The position numbers were made by a program, and so were the translations under genes. The notes below the pieces were generated by a model, which was not told the origin of the DNA, did not search any database, and saw only the letters and a program-made list of their open reading frames with translations. A stretch of DNA of 64,000 bases from Pseudomonas tohonis (GTDB lineage Bacteria; Pseudomonadota; Gammaproteobacteria; Pseudomonadales; Pseudomonadaceae): positions 4,342,001-4,406,000 of the forward strand of contig NZ_AP023189.1 of NCBI RefSeq assembly GCF_012767755.2, read 5' to 3'. The first letter of the stretch is position 1. Each line of letters begins with the position of its first letter. This document shows positions 54,747 through 63,073 of the stretch, one piece after another.

Positions 54747-55199
54747 TTACTGACCCAGGGTCAGCACGCGCTGCATCATCTGCTTGGCGGTGTTCATCAT
54801 TTCGACGTTGGTCTGGAAGGCGCGACTGGCGGAAATCATGTCGGCCATCTCTTCCACCACGTTGACGTTGGGGTAGTACACGTAGCCATCGGCGTTGGCA
54901 GCCGGGTGGTTCGGCTCGTAGCGCGGGGTCAGGGCGCTCTGGTCTTCGATCACACCGAGCACCTGCACGCCACGACCGGATTCGTCCTCGCCGGCGAACA
55001 GCGAGCCGCTGCTGCCGCCCTCGCTGTTGAGCTGGCTCTGGAACATGGTCGAGAAGACCGGGTGACGGGCACGGTAGGTCTGGTTGATGCTGGAGGACAC
55101 CGTCTCGGCGTTGGCGATGTTGCTGGAGATGGTGTTCAGGCGAGTGCTCTGGGCGCTCATGCCGGTGCCGGCAATGTTGAAGACGCTGGACAGTGACAT
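54747..55199 (-). CDS. flgC: Proximal rod protein FlgC
   Basis: FlgC is a rod subunit. The 150-residue protein starts MSLSSVFNIAGTGMSAQ, with LNTISSNIANAETV and the C-terminal NVVEEMADMISASRAFQTNVE. It lies 14 nt after flgB. Confidence 0.97.
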   Translation of the reverse strand: MSLSSVFNIAGTGMSAQSTRLNTISSNIANAETVSSSINQTYRARHPVFSTMFQSQLNSEGGSSGSLFAGEDESGRGVQVLGVIEDQSALTPRYEPNHPAANADGYVYYPNVNVVEEMADMISASRAFQTNVEMMNTAKQMMQRVLTLGQ

Positions 55200-55213
55200 G
55201 GTGTGATCTCCTC

Positions 55214-55618
55214 TTATTCGCCGCGCAGGGCGCTGACCAGCCCTTTGAACTTGCTGTTGAGCAGGGTGAAGCTGGCCTGGAACTGCATGGAGTTCTCGGT
55301 GTAGGTCGATTGTTCCTGCTGCAGGTCGACGGTGTTCTGGTCGATCGAGGGCTGGAACGGAATCCGGTACTTGAGGCTTTCGTCGAACAGGCTGGCGCCT
55401 TCGGCGGCGATGTGGCGCTCGTTGGTCAGGTTGGCATGGAAGGTGCCCTTGCTGTTCTCCACCTGCTGCTGGAGCACGGCCTTGAAGTCCAGGTCACGCG
55501 CCTTGTAGTTGGGCGTGTCGGCGTTGGCGATGTTGTTGGCCAGCACTTCGGCACGCTGGGTGCGGAAGTTGAGGGCCTTTTCATGGATGCCAAGGGCGCT
55601 TTCGAAGCTGATGCTCAT
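55214..55618 (-). CDS. flgB: Proximal rod protein FlgB
   Basis: FlgB is a rod subunit. The 134-residue protein shows RAEVLANNIANADTPNYKARD and ends in the family helix with SMQFQASFTLLNSKF. It is the first gene of flgBCDE. In many pseudomonads cheV and cheR lie directly upstream; here ohr separates them. Confidence 0.97.
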   Translation of the reverse strand: MSISFESALGIHEKALNFRTQRAEVLANNIANADTPNYKARDLDFKAVLQQQVENSKGTFHANLTNERHIAAEGASLFDESLKYRIPFQPSIDQNTVDLQQEQSTYTENSMQFQASFTLLNSKFKGLVSALRGE

Positions 55619-55945
55619 GTCTCTGACCTTTGCCGAGTGGCAGTTCGGTTTGTCTGCCTGACATTCAGCAAAGGCTGTGCCAACTTTTAAAACCCTTTAT
55701 TTTCAATGACTTGATATAAATCCGAGCGGCAATCGAAGCGGCAACGGCAAGGCATTACCGCTTTTGCCGGTGCCGACGGCAACGCGGTTGGGCGATCTTG
55801 CCGCTGGGCGGCAATGGCCGCCAGCGGCGATCGCCGCCCTGCCCTCTCCTTTTGCCCACGTGGTCTAGGCTTTGGTTTCCGCTTGGCGGCAGCCGCTGCG
55901 CAACGCCGCCATCGCCCCTTGATCGACGAACCCGAGGAGATCGAA
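55619..55945. other. 327-bp intergenic region between flgB and ohr
   Basis: The left part holds the sigma54 promoter of flgB (55666-55682). A T/A-rich stretch near 55684-55720 includes TATAAA at 55714-55719, a possible -10 element for ohr without a good -35. From 55725 to 55860 there are repeated CGGCAA/GCCGC stretches, including CCGCTGG.GCGGC facing GCCGCCAGCGG (55801-55827) as a strong hairpin. I see no small gene. Confidence 0.6.
55666..55682 (-). promoter_or_regulatory. Sigma54 promoter of flgBCDE
   Basis: The minus-strand site TTGGCACAGCCTTTGCT is a full match to TTGGCAC-N5-TTGCT. Predicted start is near 55654, about 35 nt before flgB. Confidence 0.92.
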
Positions 55946-56371
55946 ATGCCCATCGAAAAAGCCCTGTACCGCGCCTACGCCGAAGCCTACGGCGGCCGTG
56001 AAGGCCGTGCCGTTTCGTCCGATGGCGTGCTGGATGTGAAGCTGACCACGCCCAAGGAACTGGGCGGGCCGGGAGGTGAAGGAACCAACCCCGAGCAGTT
56101 GTTTGCGGCCGGCTATTCGGCGTGCTTCCTCGGTGCCATCAAGTTCGTGGCCGGCAAGGAGAAGGTCGCCCTGCCGGACGACGCGTCCATCGAAGGCATC
56201 GTCGGCATCGGCACGCTGCCCACGGGTTTCGGCATCGAGGTGGAGCTGCGCATCTCCCTGCCGGGCGTCGACAAGGCCGTGGCCAAGGACCTGATCGACA
56301 AGGCGCACGTGGTGTGCCCCTACTCCAACGCGACCCAGGGCAACATCAACGTGACCCGCACGCTGGTTTGA
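55946..56371 (+). CDS. ohr: Organic hydroperoxide resistance protein Ohr
   Basis: Ohr is a thiol peroxidase that reduces organic and fatty acid hydroperoxides with lipoylated partners. The 141-residue product from the ATG at 55946 (GAGGAGA upstream) has both active-site cysteines at the family positions, Cys60 in GYSACFLGA and Cys124 in [13 protein letters not shown]. It is the only non-flagellar gene inside the flagellar block and is on the opposite strand to both neighbours. No ohrR regulator gene lies beside it. Confidence 0.93.
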   Translation: MPIEKALYRAYAEAYGGREGRAVSSDGVLDVKLTTPKELGGPGGEGTNPEQLFAAGYSACFLGAIKFVAGKEKVALPDDASIEGIVGIGTLPTGFGIEVELRISLPGVDKAVAKDLIDKAHVVCPYSNATQGNINVTRTLV

Positions 56372-56402
56372 GGGTACGCGCCACCGTTGCGGTGCCAATG
56401 AA

Positions 56403-56424
56403 AAGGGAGGCTTTCGCCTCCCTT
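56403..56424. terminator. Bidirectional terminator between ohr and cheR
   Basis: AAGGGAGG and CCTCCCTT (arms 56403-56410 and 56417-56424) form a perfect 8-bp stem with a 6-nt loop. A/T runs on both sides fit termination of convergent ohr and cheR transcripts. Confidence 0.85.
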
Positions 56425-56442
56425 CTTCATTTCATCCGCGGG

Positions 56443-57288
56443 TCACTTGACCTTGTAGATGATCCCCGGGCTGCACTGCACCATCTGGTACAGGTCCGGC
56501 AGGCCGTTGAGCGCCTCGGACGCACCGAGGAACAGGTAGCCGCCGGGTTTCAGCGTGGCGTGGATGCGCGTGAGGATGTCCTTCTTCACCTCGGCGGAGA
56601 AGTAGATCAGCACGTTGCGGCAGAAGACGATGTCGAACTTGCCCAGTGCCGCGTAGCTGTCCAGCAGGTTCAGCGGGCGGAACTCGACACGGTTGCGGAT
56701 CGCCGGCTTGACCACCCAGCGCCCCGGCCCTTTGGGGTCGAAGTAACGGGTCAGGCGCTCCTGGGAGAGCCCGCGCCCCATCGCCAGGCTGTCGTACTCG
56801 CCGGCCTTGCAGGCGGCGAGCATGGCGCTGGACAGGTCGGTGGCGACGATGCGCACGCCGGCCTTGAGCTGGCCGAGGTTGGTCTTCTCGAACTCGTCGA
56901 TCGCCATGGACAGGGAGAACGGCTCCTGCCCGGACGAACTGGCCGCCGACCAGATGCGCAGCGGCTGATTGGGCGAGGCCTTGATCATCTCCGGCAACAC
57001 CCGGCTCTTCAGTACCTCGAAGGGATAGGTGTCGCGAAACCACAGGGTCTCGTTGGTGGTCATGGCATCGACGACCTGCTCGCGCAGGCCGCCTCGGGGG
57101 GAACCCTGGATCTTCTGGATCAGCTCCCCCAGGGTCTTGATGCCGTTCTGCTCCATCAGCTTGTTAAGGCGGCTGGATACCAGGTACTGCTTGTTGCTTC
57201 CCAGCAGGATGCCGCAGGTTTTTTCCAGGAAGGTCCGGAACTGCTCGAAATCCAAGTTACCTGAAGACACTAGGCCCGCCTCATTCAT
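56443..57288 (-). CDS. cheR: Chemotaxis protein methyltransferase CheR
   Basis: CheR methylates glutamates on chemoreceptors using SAM. The 281-residue protein has the N-terminal helical CheR domain (FRTFLEKTCGILLGSNKQYL) and the catalytic domain with WSAASSSGQEPFSLSM, VATDLSSAMLAAC and FDIVFCRNVLIYF. AGGAAACAG precedes the ATG at 57288. It follows cheV by 25 bp. Confidence 0.96.
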   Translation of the reverse strand: MNEAGLVSSGNLDFEQFRTFLEKTCGILLGSNKQYLVSSRLNKLMEQNGIKTLGELIQKIQGSPRGGLREQVVDAMTTNETLWFRDTYPFEVLKSRVLPEMIKASPNQPLRIWSAASSSGQEPFSLSMAIDEFEKTNLGQLKAGVRIVATDLSSAMLAACKAGEYDSLAMGRGLSQERLTRYFDPKGPGRWVVKPAIRNRVEFRPLNLLDSYAALGKFDIVFCRNVLIYFSAEVKKDILTRIHATLKPGGYLFLGASEALNGLPDLYQMVQCSPGIIYKVK

Positions 57289-57313
57289 ATCTGTTTCCTG
57301 GGGGAGTCATCCC

Positions 57314-58246
57314 TCAGCCGCCATCAGCGATTCTGATCCGCTCGATCACCCGCGCCGCCAGGTCGTCGGGTCGGAACTTGGCGAGGAAATCATCCGCGCC
57401 GACCTTCTTCACCATCGCCTGGTTGAACACGCCGGAGAGCGAAGTATGCAGGAGGATGTGCAGTTTCTGCATTCTCGCATCGCCTCGGATCTCCGCCGTC
57501 AGCGTGTAGCCGTCCATTTCCGGCATCTCGATGTCGGAAATGATCATCAGCAACTCCTTCTCCGGCGCCTTGCCCTGCTCGACCATGTCGTGCAGGTAGT
57601 TGTACGCCTGGCGGCCGTCGTTGAGCGCCGTGACCTCGACGCCCACCGTCTCCAGGCAGCGGATCAGCTGCTTGCGGGCCACCGACGAGTCGTCGACGAT
57701 CAGCACCCGCTTGGTGACGGCACTGGCCTGGGTGTTCTGGTCGATCACGCCCTCGGAAATGACTTCGGAAGTCGGTGCGACCTCGGCGAGGATCTTCTCC
57801 ACGTCGATGATCTCCACCAGGTTCTTGTCGACCCGGGTGACCGCGGTCAGGTAGTGCTCACGACCGGTCCCCTTGGGTGGCGGATGGATCTCCTCCCAGT
57901 TCATGTTGACGATGCGCTCCACCGAGCGCACCAGGAAACCCTGAACCTTGGTGTTGTATTCCGTGATGATGACGAAGCTGTTCTTCAGGTCATCCAGCCC
58001 GCGTCGACCGGTGGCCATGGCCAGGTCGAGGATGGGAATGGTGCCCCCGCGGATATTGGCCACACCGCGAACCACCGGGCTCGACTTGGGCATGATGGTG
58101 AGCTTGGGGCATTGCAGCACCTCCTTCACCTTGAACACGTTGATCCCGTAGAGCTGGGTCCCATCCAGCCGGAACAGCAGCAACTCCAGCCGGTTCTGAC
58201 CGACCAGTTGCGTACGCTGGTTAACCGAATCCAATACACCGGCCAT
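57314..58246 (-). CDS. cheV: Chemotaxis coupling protein CheV (CheW-REC)
   Basis: CheV couples receptors to CheA and carries a receiver domain for adaptation or phosphate removal. The 310-residue product has a CheW domain (about residues 15-155, with GIVFKVKEVL-like YGINVFKVKEVLQCP) and a receiver domain (about 175-305, with VLIVDDSSVARKQL and the acceptor Asp in IISDIEMPEMDG). It heads cheV-cheR, divergent from flgA. Confidence 0.96.
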   Translation of the reverse strand: MAGVLDSVNQRTQLVGQNRLELLLFRLDGTQLYGINVFKVKEVLQCPKLTIMPKSSPVVRGVANIRGGTIPILDLAMATGRRGLDDLKNSFVIITEYNTKVQGFLVRSVERIVNMNWEEIHPPPKGTGREHYLTAVTRVDKNLVEIIDVEKILAEVAPTSEVISEGVIDQNTQASAVTKRVLIVDDSSVARKQLIRCLETVGVEVTALNDGRQAYNYLHDMVEQGKAPEKELLMIISDIEMPEMDGYTLTAEIRGDARMQKLHILLHTSLSGVFNQAMVKKVGADDFLAKFRPDDLAARVIERIRIADGG

Positions 58247-58261
58247 GCCAGGACTCTCCCG

Positions 58262-58288
58262 TTATTAGCTTCAGCACGCTTCGCCTTA
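58262..58288 (-). promoter_or_regulatory. FliA-like promoter candidate for cheV-cheR
   Basis: TAAGGCGA and GCTAATAA are separated by 11 nt on the minus strand, resembling TAAAGTTT-N11-GCCGATAA with several mismatches. Predicted start is just before the cheV ribosome-binding site, which leaves a short leader. Confidence 0.4.
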
Positions 58289-58297
58289 GAGTAGCAG

Positions 58298-58314
58298 GCG
58301 GCACGGGCCTTGCT
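58298..58314 (+). promoter_or_regulatory. Sigma54-like promoter candidate for flgA
   Basis: GCGGCACGGGCCTTGCT keeps GGCAC-N5-TTGCT with only the leading T of TGG changed. Predicted start is near 58325, very close to the first possible flgA ATG (58327). Confidence 0.55.
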
Positions 58315-58326
58315 TTTGATCTTGAT

Positions 58327-59088
58327 ATGAACGCTATGACGACGATTTTCCGACACACGATGGCACAACGCCGCCATCTTTTTAAGGCTCTTTTACTTGT
58401 TTTGCTCGGCCTCGGCCATAACGGCGCCTCGGCTGAGGAACTCACTTCGCCCGAAGTCCTTATCGGCTCCACCCAAGGCTTTCTTGAGTTCACGGTGGAG
58501 GATTATCTGCAGACCAACAATATCCAGGGTCGTTACGACATTCAGATCAACCGTCTCGACCCGCGCCTGCGTCTCGCCGCCTGCGACAGGGAATTGACGG
58601 TCGCACTGGAAAGCCCGGCACAACCCATCGGCCGGGTCACCGTCAGCGTGCGCTGCGAAGGCAGCACGCCGTGGAGCATCTACGTCCCCGCGCAGGTGCG
58701 GCTGTTCCGGGAAGTAATAGTAGTAGCCCGTCCGCTGCGCAGGGGGGCGGTCGTCACCTCGGATGACTACAACCTGGTGGAACGCGAGGTGGGCCTGCTC
58801 AACCAGGGCTACCTCACCGACCCCGCACAGGCCGAAGGCTTCAAGCTGACCCGCGCCGTGGTCGCCGACCAGGTGCTGGCGCCGGTGCACCTGGAGACCG
58901 CAGAGGTGATCCGCAAGGGCGACCAGGTGGTGATCACCGCCAGGAGCAGCAGCATCAGCGTGCGCATGCCCGGCGAGGCCCTGTCCGACGGCTCGCCGGG
59001 GCAGCAGATAAGAGTACGCAACCTGCAGTCCAAGCGCGTTGTCAAAGCCCGGGTGGTAGGCCCGGGCCAGGTCGAAGTCGCAATGTAG
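58327..59088 (+). CDS. flgA: Flagellar P-ring assembly chaperone FlgA
   Basis: FlgA is the periplasmic chaperone for P-ring assembly. The frame gives 253 residues from the ATG at 58327. In-frame ATGs at 58336 and 58360 are alternatives; the last gives the most compact signal peptide (MAQRRHLFKALLLVLLG, cut before EELTSP). None has a clear ribosome-binding site, and the promoter candidate favours a later start. The C-terminal SAF-like domain includes VARPLRRGAVVTSDDYNL and IRVRNLQSKRVVKARVV, typical of FlgA. Confidence 0.92.
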   Translation: MNAMTTIFRHTMAQRRHLFKALLLVLLGLGHNGASAEELTSPEVLIGSTQGFLEFTVEDYLQTNNIQGRYDIQINRLDPRLRLAACDRELTVALESPAQPIGRVTVSVRCEGSTPWSIYVPAQVRLFREVIVVARPLRRGAVVTSDDYNLVEREVGLLNQGYLTDPAQAEGFKLTRAVVADQVLAPVHLETAEVIRKGDQVVITARSSSISVRMPGEALSDGSPGQQIRVRNLQSKRVVKARVVGPGQVEVAM

Positions 59089-59178
59089 GCACGGGTCTTG
59101 TATGTAAATACGTCATCTCGTGTAAAGTGCCGTTCCGACGTCACTTCCAGGCCCGGAAAAAAAGTCCGGAAATTTGCC

Positions 59179-59205
59179 TAAAGTTTCATTGGGCATGGCC
59201 GATAG
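59179..59205 (+). promoter_or_regulatory. FliA (sigma28) promoter of flgMN
   Basis: TAAAGTTT, an 11-nt spacer and GCCGATAG match the sigma28 consensus except for the last base. Predicted start is near 59213, about 30 nt before flgM. FliA thus drives its own inhibitor. Confidence 0.93.
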
Positions 59206-59242
59206 CGTCGGTAAGCGTCCAAACACCCAGAGGTTCTGCATC

Positions 59243-59584
59243 ATGGTCATCGACTTCAACCGGCTGAATAACGCCGCTACGCCGCCCGGTACGGGCCGTA
59301 CGAGCAACGCCCAGGCCGGCGGCAAGAACGAAGCCGTCTCCAGCTCGACGACTCCGTCGCAGGCTGCCACCACCGACGCGGCCAAGACCGCCAAGACCGG
59401 TGAGAACGTGCAGCTCAGCAGCGATGCGCAGAACCTGCAGAAAGCCACCGACAAACTGCGTGACCTGCCCACCGTGGACAAGGAACGCGTCGAAAAAATC
59501 AAACAGGCCATTGCCGACGGCTCCTATCAGGTAGACAGTCAGCGCGTGGCCAGCAAACTGCTCGACTTCGAATCCCAGCGCTAG
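59243..59584 (+). CDS. flgM: Anti-sigma28 factor FlgM
   Basis: FlgM binds FliA and blocks late genes until it is exported through the finished hook. The 113-residue product from the ATG at 59243 ([14 protein letters not shown] upstream) is disordered and Ala/Thr/Ser-rich in its first 65 residues. The C-terminal FliA-binding part has [13 protein letters not shown] and [21 protein letters not shown]. An in-frame extension to 59174 would include the promoter and is rejected. Confidence 0.95.
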   Translation: MVIDFNRLNNAATPPGTGRTSNAQAGGKNEAVSSSTTPSQAATTDAAKTAKTGENVQLSSDAQNLQKATDKLRDLPTVDKERVEKIKQAIADGSYQVDSQRVASKLLDFESQR

Positions 59585-59633
59585 TCCCATGGCAGCGCTG
59601 GGGATATTGGACGCCCAATCCCCAGAGCCCGCG

Positions 59634-60101
59634 ATGCAAGACACTATCCTGCTCGACCTGTTCACCAACGATATCGGCCACGCCCAGCGTCTGCTTGAGC
59701 TGATCGATACCGAATTCAAGGCCCTCACCGAGCGTGACCTGGGCCATCTCGAAAAGATCCTCGCCGACAAGCAGCCCCTGCTCGCCCTGCTCGATGCCCA
59801 TGGCAAAGAGCGCACCGAAGCCCTCCTTGCGCTGGACCTGACCGCCGACCGTGCCGGCCTGCACAAGCTCGCCGAAACCTCGCCGCTGGGGGCCGACCTG
59901 ATCGCCCGCAGCGAGGAACTGAGCGCCGTGCTCGAGCAATGCCAGACCGCCAACCAGCGCAATGGCCGGCTGATTCGTGCGAATCAGGCCTCGGTCGGCA
60001 GCACCCTGGCGATTCTGCGTGGTCAGGATGCTCCCAGCCTCTATGACAGCCGTGGCGGTGCCGCTAGAATCCCGCGACAGCGCCCGCTCAGCCAGGCCTG
60101 A
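59634..60101 (+). CDS. flgN: Flagellar export chaperone FlgN
   Basis: FlgN is the export chaperone for FlgK and FlgL. The 155-residue product is helical and Leu/Ala/Glu-rich, with coiled-coil character through about residue 125 and a disordered Arg/Gln tail. I use the ATG at 59634 (MQDTILLDLF); an ATG at 59589, 4 nt after the flgM stop, is possible but has no ribosome-binding site. Position after flgM supports the call. Confidence 0.92.
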   Translation: MQDTILLDLFTNDIGHAQRLLELIDTEFKALTERDLGHLEKILADKQPLLALLDAHGKERTEALLALDLTADRAGLHKLAETSPLGADLIARSEELSAVLEQCQTANQRNGRLIRANQASVGSTLAILRGQDAPSLYDSRGGAARIPRQRPLSQA

Positions 60102-60126
60102 TAACAATAAAGGTACGACGACATTA

Positions 60127-60155
60127 CCGGCACGATGCCAGTATGCTAGTGCCGG
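60127..60155 (+). other. Palindrome upstream of flgZ
   Basis: CCGGCAC (60127-60133) and GTGCCGG (60149-60155) are exact complements 15 nt apart, 30 nt before the flgZ start. It could be an operator, a leader hairpin or an flgN terminator; no T run follows. Confidence 0.4.
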
Positions 60156-60185
60156 AAGTCATTCGTGCTTGGAGAGTCCTGGACC

Positions 60186-60935
60186 GTGTCCAATGCGTTT
60201 ATCGAAGAAGATGGCCCCCAACCACCCAAGGTGCTCAAGGCGCCGGTGGAGATCCTTGCCAATCTTCGTCTGCTGCAGCAAAACCACGACCCGCTGATCA
60301 TCACCTTCAACGAGCGCAGCCAGCGCTTCCAGACCTACCTCGTCGAGATCGACAAGGACAAGAAGATGCTGGCCCTCGACGAGATGATCCCCAACGATGG
60401 TGAGCGCTACCTGCGCAATGGCGAAAGCTTCCGCCTGGAAGGTTTCCGCGATGGCGTGCGCATCGCCTGGGAGAGCCCGCTGCCCGTGCGCGTCGGGGAG
60501 TTCCAAGGCGATGCCTGCTACTGGTGCCCGCTGCCCGAAGAGGTGATCTACCACCAGCGTCGCAACGCCTTCCGCGCTCCGCTGATGCTCAGCCAGCTGG
60601 CGGTGGTGGAACTGGCCGGCGACAAGCTGCCCAAGGGCCTGCCCGGGCACATGCTGGATATCTCCGCCACCGGCTGCAAGCTGCGCTTCCCGGGCGACCT
60701 CACCAGCCGCCTGCAGCCTGGCCAGGTCTATGAGCGCTTCAGCGCCCAGCTGCCGGTCGGCACCCTGGTCGCCGCCGTCGAACTGCGCCACGCCAGCTAC
60801 GACGAAAAGCTCGACATGACCTTCGTCGGCATGCGCTTCTACCGCTCAAGCGGCCAGGAACAGCGCCTAATCGAACGCTTCGTCTACCAGCTGCAGCGCG
60901 AAGCCCGGCGCTTCGACAAGGACGACCTGTTCTAG
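60186..60935 (+). CDS. flgZ: c-di-GMP-binding flagellar brake protein FlgZ (YcgR family)
   Basis: FlgZ binds c-di-GMP and slows or redirects the flagellar motor by acting on a stator. The 249-residue protein has an N-terminal YcgR_N domain (about residues 15-115) and a C-terminal PilZ domain with the ligand motifs RRNAFR (125-130) and DISATG. I choose the GTG at 60186 ([16 protein letters not shown] upstream) over the GTG at 60165, because it fits the known P. aeruginosa N-terminus. Confidence 0.93.
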   Translation: MSNAFIEEDGPQPPKVLKAPVEILANLRLLQQNHDPLIITFNERSQRFQTYLVEIDKDKKMLALDEMIPNDGERYLRNGESFRLEGFRDGVRIAWESPLPVRVGEFQGDACYWCPLPEEVIYHQRRNAFRAPLMLSQLAVVELAGDKLPKGLPGHMLDISATGCKLRFPGDLTSRLQPGQVYERFSAQLPVGTLVAAVELRHASYDEKLDMTFVGMRFYRSSGQEQRLIERFVYQLQREARRFDKDDLF

Positions 60936-60941
60936 CCACCC

Positions 60942-60966
60942 GCACCGCTCGCCTCGCGAGCGGTGC
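60942..60966. terminator. Hairpin between flgZ and the convergent gene
   Basis: GCACCGCTCGC and GCGAGCGGTGC form a perfect 11-bp stem with a 3-nt loop, 6 nt after the flgZ stop. No T run is seen on either strand, so it is a strong hairpin of probable termination or protection role. Confidence 0.6.
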
Positions 60967-60973
60967 ACGCCCC

Positions 60974-61594
60974 TCACGGCACGCGCACCTCTATCCCGAG
61001 CTCCGCCAGGCGCGGCAAGTGCTCCGGCCGGTCCAGCGCCCACATCACCGGCAACAGGCCATGGCTCCACTCCAGCTCCTTCAGGCGTTCGCAGGTGAGC
61101 GCCAGCAGCCGATCGCTGCCCCAGGGCATCGCCTCGAACAGCCGTGGATCGACCCGGCGCAGGCCCAGCAGCACGTAGCCACCTTCCTCCGTCGGCCCGA
61201 GCACCGCCTGATGTTGCTGCAAGGCCTCGCAGGCCGCTGCCAGGTAATCCGCATCCAGTGCCGGGCTGTCGTGACCGAACAGCACCACCGCATCGCTTTC
61301 CGCCAGGCCCAGCGCGGCGATGCGGCGCATGCGCTCGCCCAGGTCGCCCGCCGGCTGGCCGATCACGGTCCAGCCCAGCTCGCCGGCAAGACTCGAAAGC
61401 GCTTCGTCAGGACCATCGTCCAGCCACAGGAAGCGCTCGCCGAACCCCGCCACCGGCAGGCCCAGCGCCCGCTCGACCAACTGCCGCTGCAGGACACTCG
61501 CACCCTCCTCGCCCAGCACCGGCACCAACCGGTTCTTGACGCTGCCGGGCTGTGGCGCCCGGGCCAGCAGGTGCAGGGAAATGCTCAAGCTCAT
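60974..61594 (-). CDS. DUF2064 / TIGR04282-type glycosyltransferase
   Basis: The 206-residue protein has the features of the family: ARAPQPGSVKNRLVP at the N-terminus, VVLFGHDSPALDADYL (nucleotide-sugar binding GxDxP-like) and LGPTEEGGYVLLGL. The family is a GT-A fold often annotated as an arsenosugar or radical-SAM/selenodomain-associated transferase; its function here is unknown. It is convergent with flgZ and shows no flagellar link. Confidence 0.87.
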   Translation of the reverse strand: MSLSISLHLLARAPQPGSVKNRLVPVLGEEGASVLQRQLVERALGLPVAGFGERFLWLDDGPDEALSSLAGELGWTVIGQPAGDLGERMRRIAALGLAESDAVVLFGHDSPALDADYLAAACEALQQHQAVLGPTEEGGYVLLGLRRVDPRLFEAMPWGSDRLLALTCERLKELEWSHGLLPVMWALDRPEHLPRLAELGIEVRVP

Positions 61595-61706
61595 GGTCAG
61601 CCCTCCTCGGTCCGGTAGCGGGCGCGCAGCAGCGAGCGCCCGGGCGAGTAGTTCCGACAGCGGCGAGCGGCATTGATTCGGCGCCGATAGGGGACGCCCG
61701 TCGCCA

Positions 61707-63011
61707 TCAGCTGGGACGGGGCTCCTCGGGGGGCGGGGGCGGCGGCGTGAAGCTGTCGCCGCCCATCTGCTCGTGCACCACCTGCTCGTCCACGCGCGGG
61801 TCGAGGGCGGCCACCAGGGGCGAGCTGACCTCCGGGGTCGCCACGTGATGCAACGGCGCCTCGTCGACGCGGTGCAGCCCGGTCACCTTGTCGGGCCGCA
61901 CACGCAGCACCAGCACCAGCGCGCAGAGGCTGGCGAAGGCATAGAACATGTTCGGCCCCACCTGCTTCATCAGCGCACCGGTGACCAGCGGACCGACGCT
62001 CGCGCCGACGCCGAAGGTGATCAGCAGCATGGCGGTCAGCGAGACCCGCCGCTCCGCCTCGATATGGTCGTTGGAGAACGCCACCGCCAGCGGGTAGAGG
62101 GTGAACTGCAGCATGCAGACCAGGAAGCCCATGGGGAACAGCAGCTCCATCGGCACCTGCGGCATCAGCGCCAGCGGCAGGGCCGCCAGCACCAGCAGCG
62201 CGGCGACGGTGCGGATCAGCATCGCCCGGTCATGGCGGTCCGACAGCCAGCCCAGCGGCCACTGCACCAGCAGGCCGGCGAGGATGCAGCAGCCCATGAA
62301 CAGACCGATCTGCTCCGTGGACAACCCCTGCCGCGTGGCATAGAGCGGCGCCAGGCCATAGAAGGAGCCGAGCATCAGCCCGGAGATCAGCACCGTGGTC
62401 ATCGACTGCGGCACGCGCTTGATGAAGAAGCGTGGCTCCAGGGGCGCCGGATGCAACGGCGCCGGGTGGATCTTGCGGGTCACCGCCACCGGCACCAGGC
62501 ACAGCGCGAAGCACATCGCCACCAGCATCAGCAGCTCCGGGCCCAGGTTCGGGTGCAGCACCAGCACCAGCTGGCCCAGCACCAGGCCCAGGTAGGACGC
62601 CACCATGTAGCCGGCGAACACCTGGCCACGCTGGCCGGCGTCCGCCTGCTCGGTGAGCCAGCTCTCGATGACCATGTACTGGCACATCATTCCCAGGCCC
62701 ACCAGCATGCGCATGAACAGCCACGCCGGCAGCCAATCGATCAGGCCATGCCCCAGCACCGCCGCCGTCACCGCACCGGCACAGGCCACGTAGGCACGGA
62801 TATGTCCCACCCGCGCGATCAACCGGTGCCCCAGCTTGCCGCCGAGGATCAGGCCCAGGTAGTTGGCCGCCATCAGCGCACCGACCCACAGACCGTCCAC
62901 CTTGTCGGCGGCCAGGCGCAGGCCCAGGTAGGTACTGAGCAGGCCGGAACCGATGAGCATCAGCAGCGTGGCGAAGTAAAGGGCACGAAAGGACTTCAAG
63001 ACACGACCCAT
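61707..63011 (-). CDS. MFS transporter, YcaD-like
   Basis: The 434-residue protein has about 12 hydrophobic helices in two halves with a central cytosolic loop near residues 185-200, the major facilitator pattern. The start is MGRVLKSFRALYFATLLMLIG. The motif-A equivalent DRHDRAML follows helix 8. The C-terminal 60 residues are hydrophilic and end in a run of Pro (FTPPPPPPEEPRPS), an unusual tail. Substrate cannot be inferred. Confidence 0.87.
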   Translation of the reverse strand: MGRVLKSFRALYFATLLMLIGSGLLSTYLGLRLAADKVDGLWVGALMAANYLGLILGGKLGHRLIARVGHIRAYVACAGAVTAAVLGHGLIDWLPAWLFMRMLVGLGMMCQYMVIESWLTEQADAGQRGQVFAGYMVASYLGLVLGQLVLVLHPNLGPELLMLVAMCFALCLVPVAVTRKIHPAPLHPAPLEPRFFIKRVPQSMTTVLISGLMLGSFYGLAPLYATRQGLSTEQIGLFMGCCILAGLLVQWPLGWLSDRHDRAMLIRTVAALLVLAALPLALMPQVPMELLFPMGFLVCMLQFTLYPLAVAFSNDHIEAERRVSLTAMLLITFGVGASVGPLVTGALMKQVGPNMFYAFASLCALVLVLRVRPDKVTGLHRVDEAPLHHVATPEVSSPLVAALDPRVDEQVVHEQMGGDSFTPPPPPPEEPRPS

Positions 63012-63039
63012 TGGCTTTCCATGCGCTCCTTGAACAAGA

Positions 63040-63062
63040 GCGGGCCGCCATATGCGGCCCGC
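63040..63062 (-). terminator. Hairpin between the glutamine-synthetase gene and the MFS gene
   Basis: GCGGGCCGC and GCGGCCCGC (63040-63048 and 63054-63062) form a perfect 9-bp stem with a 5-nt loop, 11 nt after the glutamine-synthetase stop. The downstream TCTTGTTC is only weakly T-rich. Confidence 0.65.
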
Positions 63063-63073
63063 AAGGGGGGATG

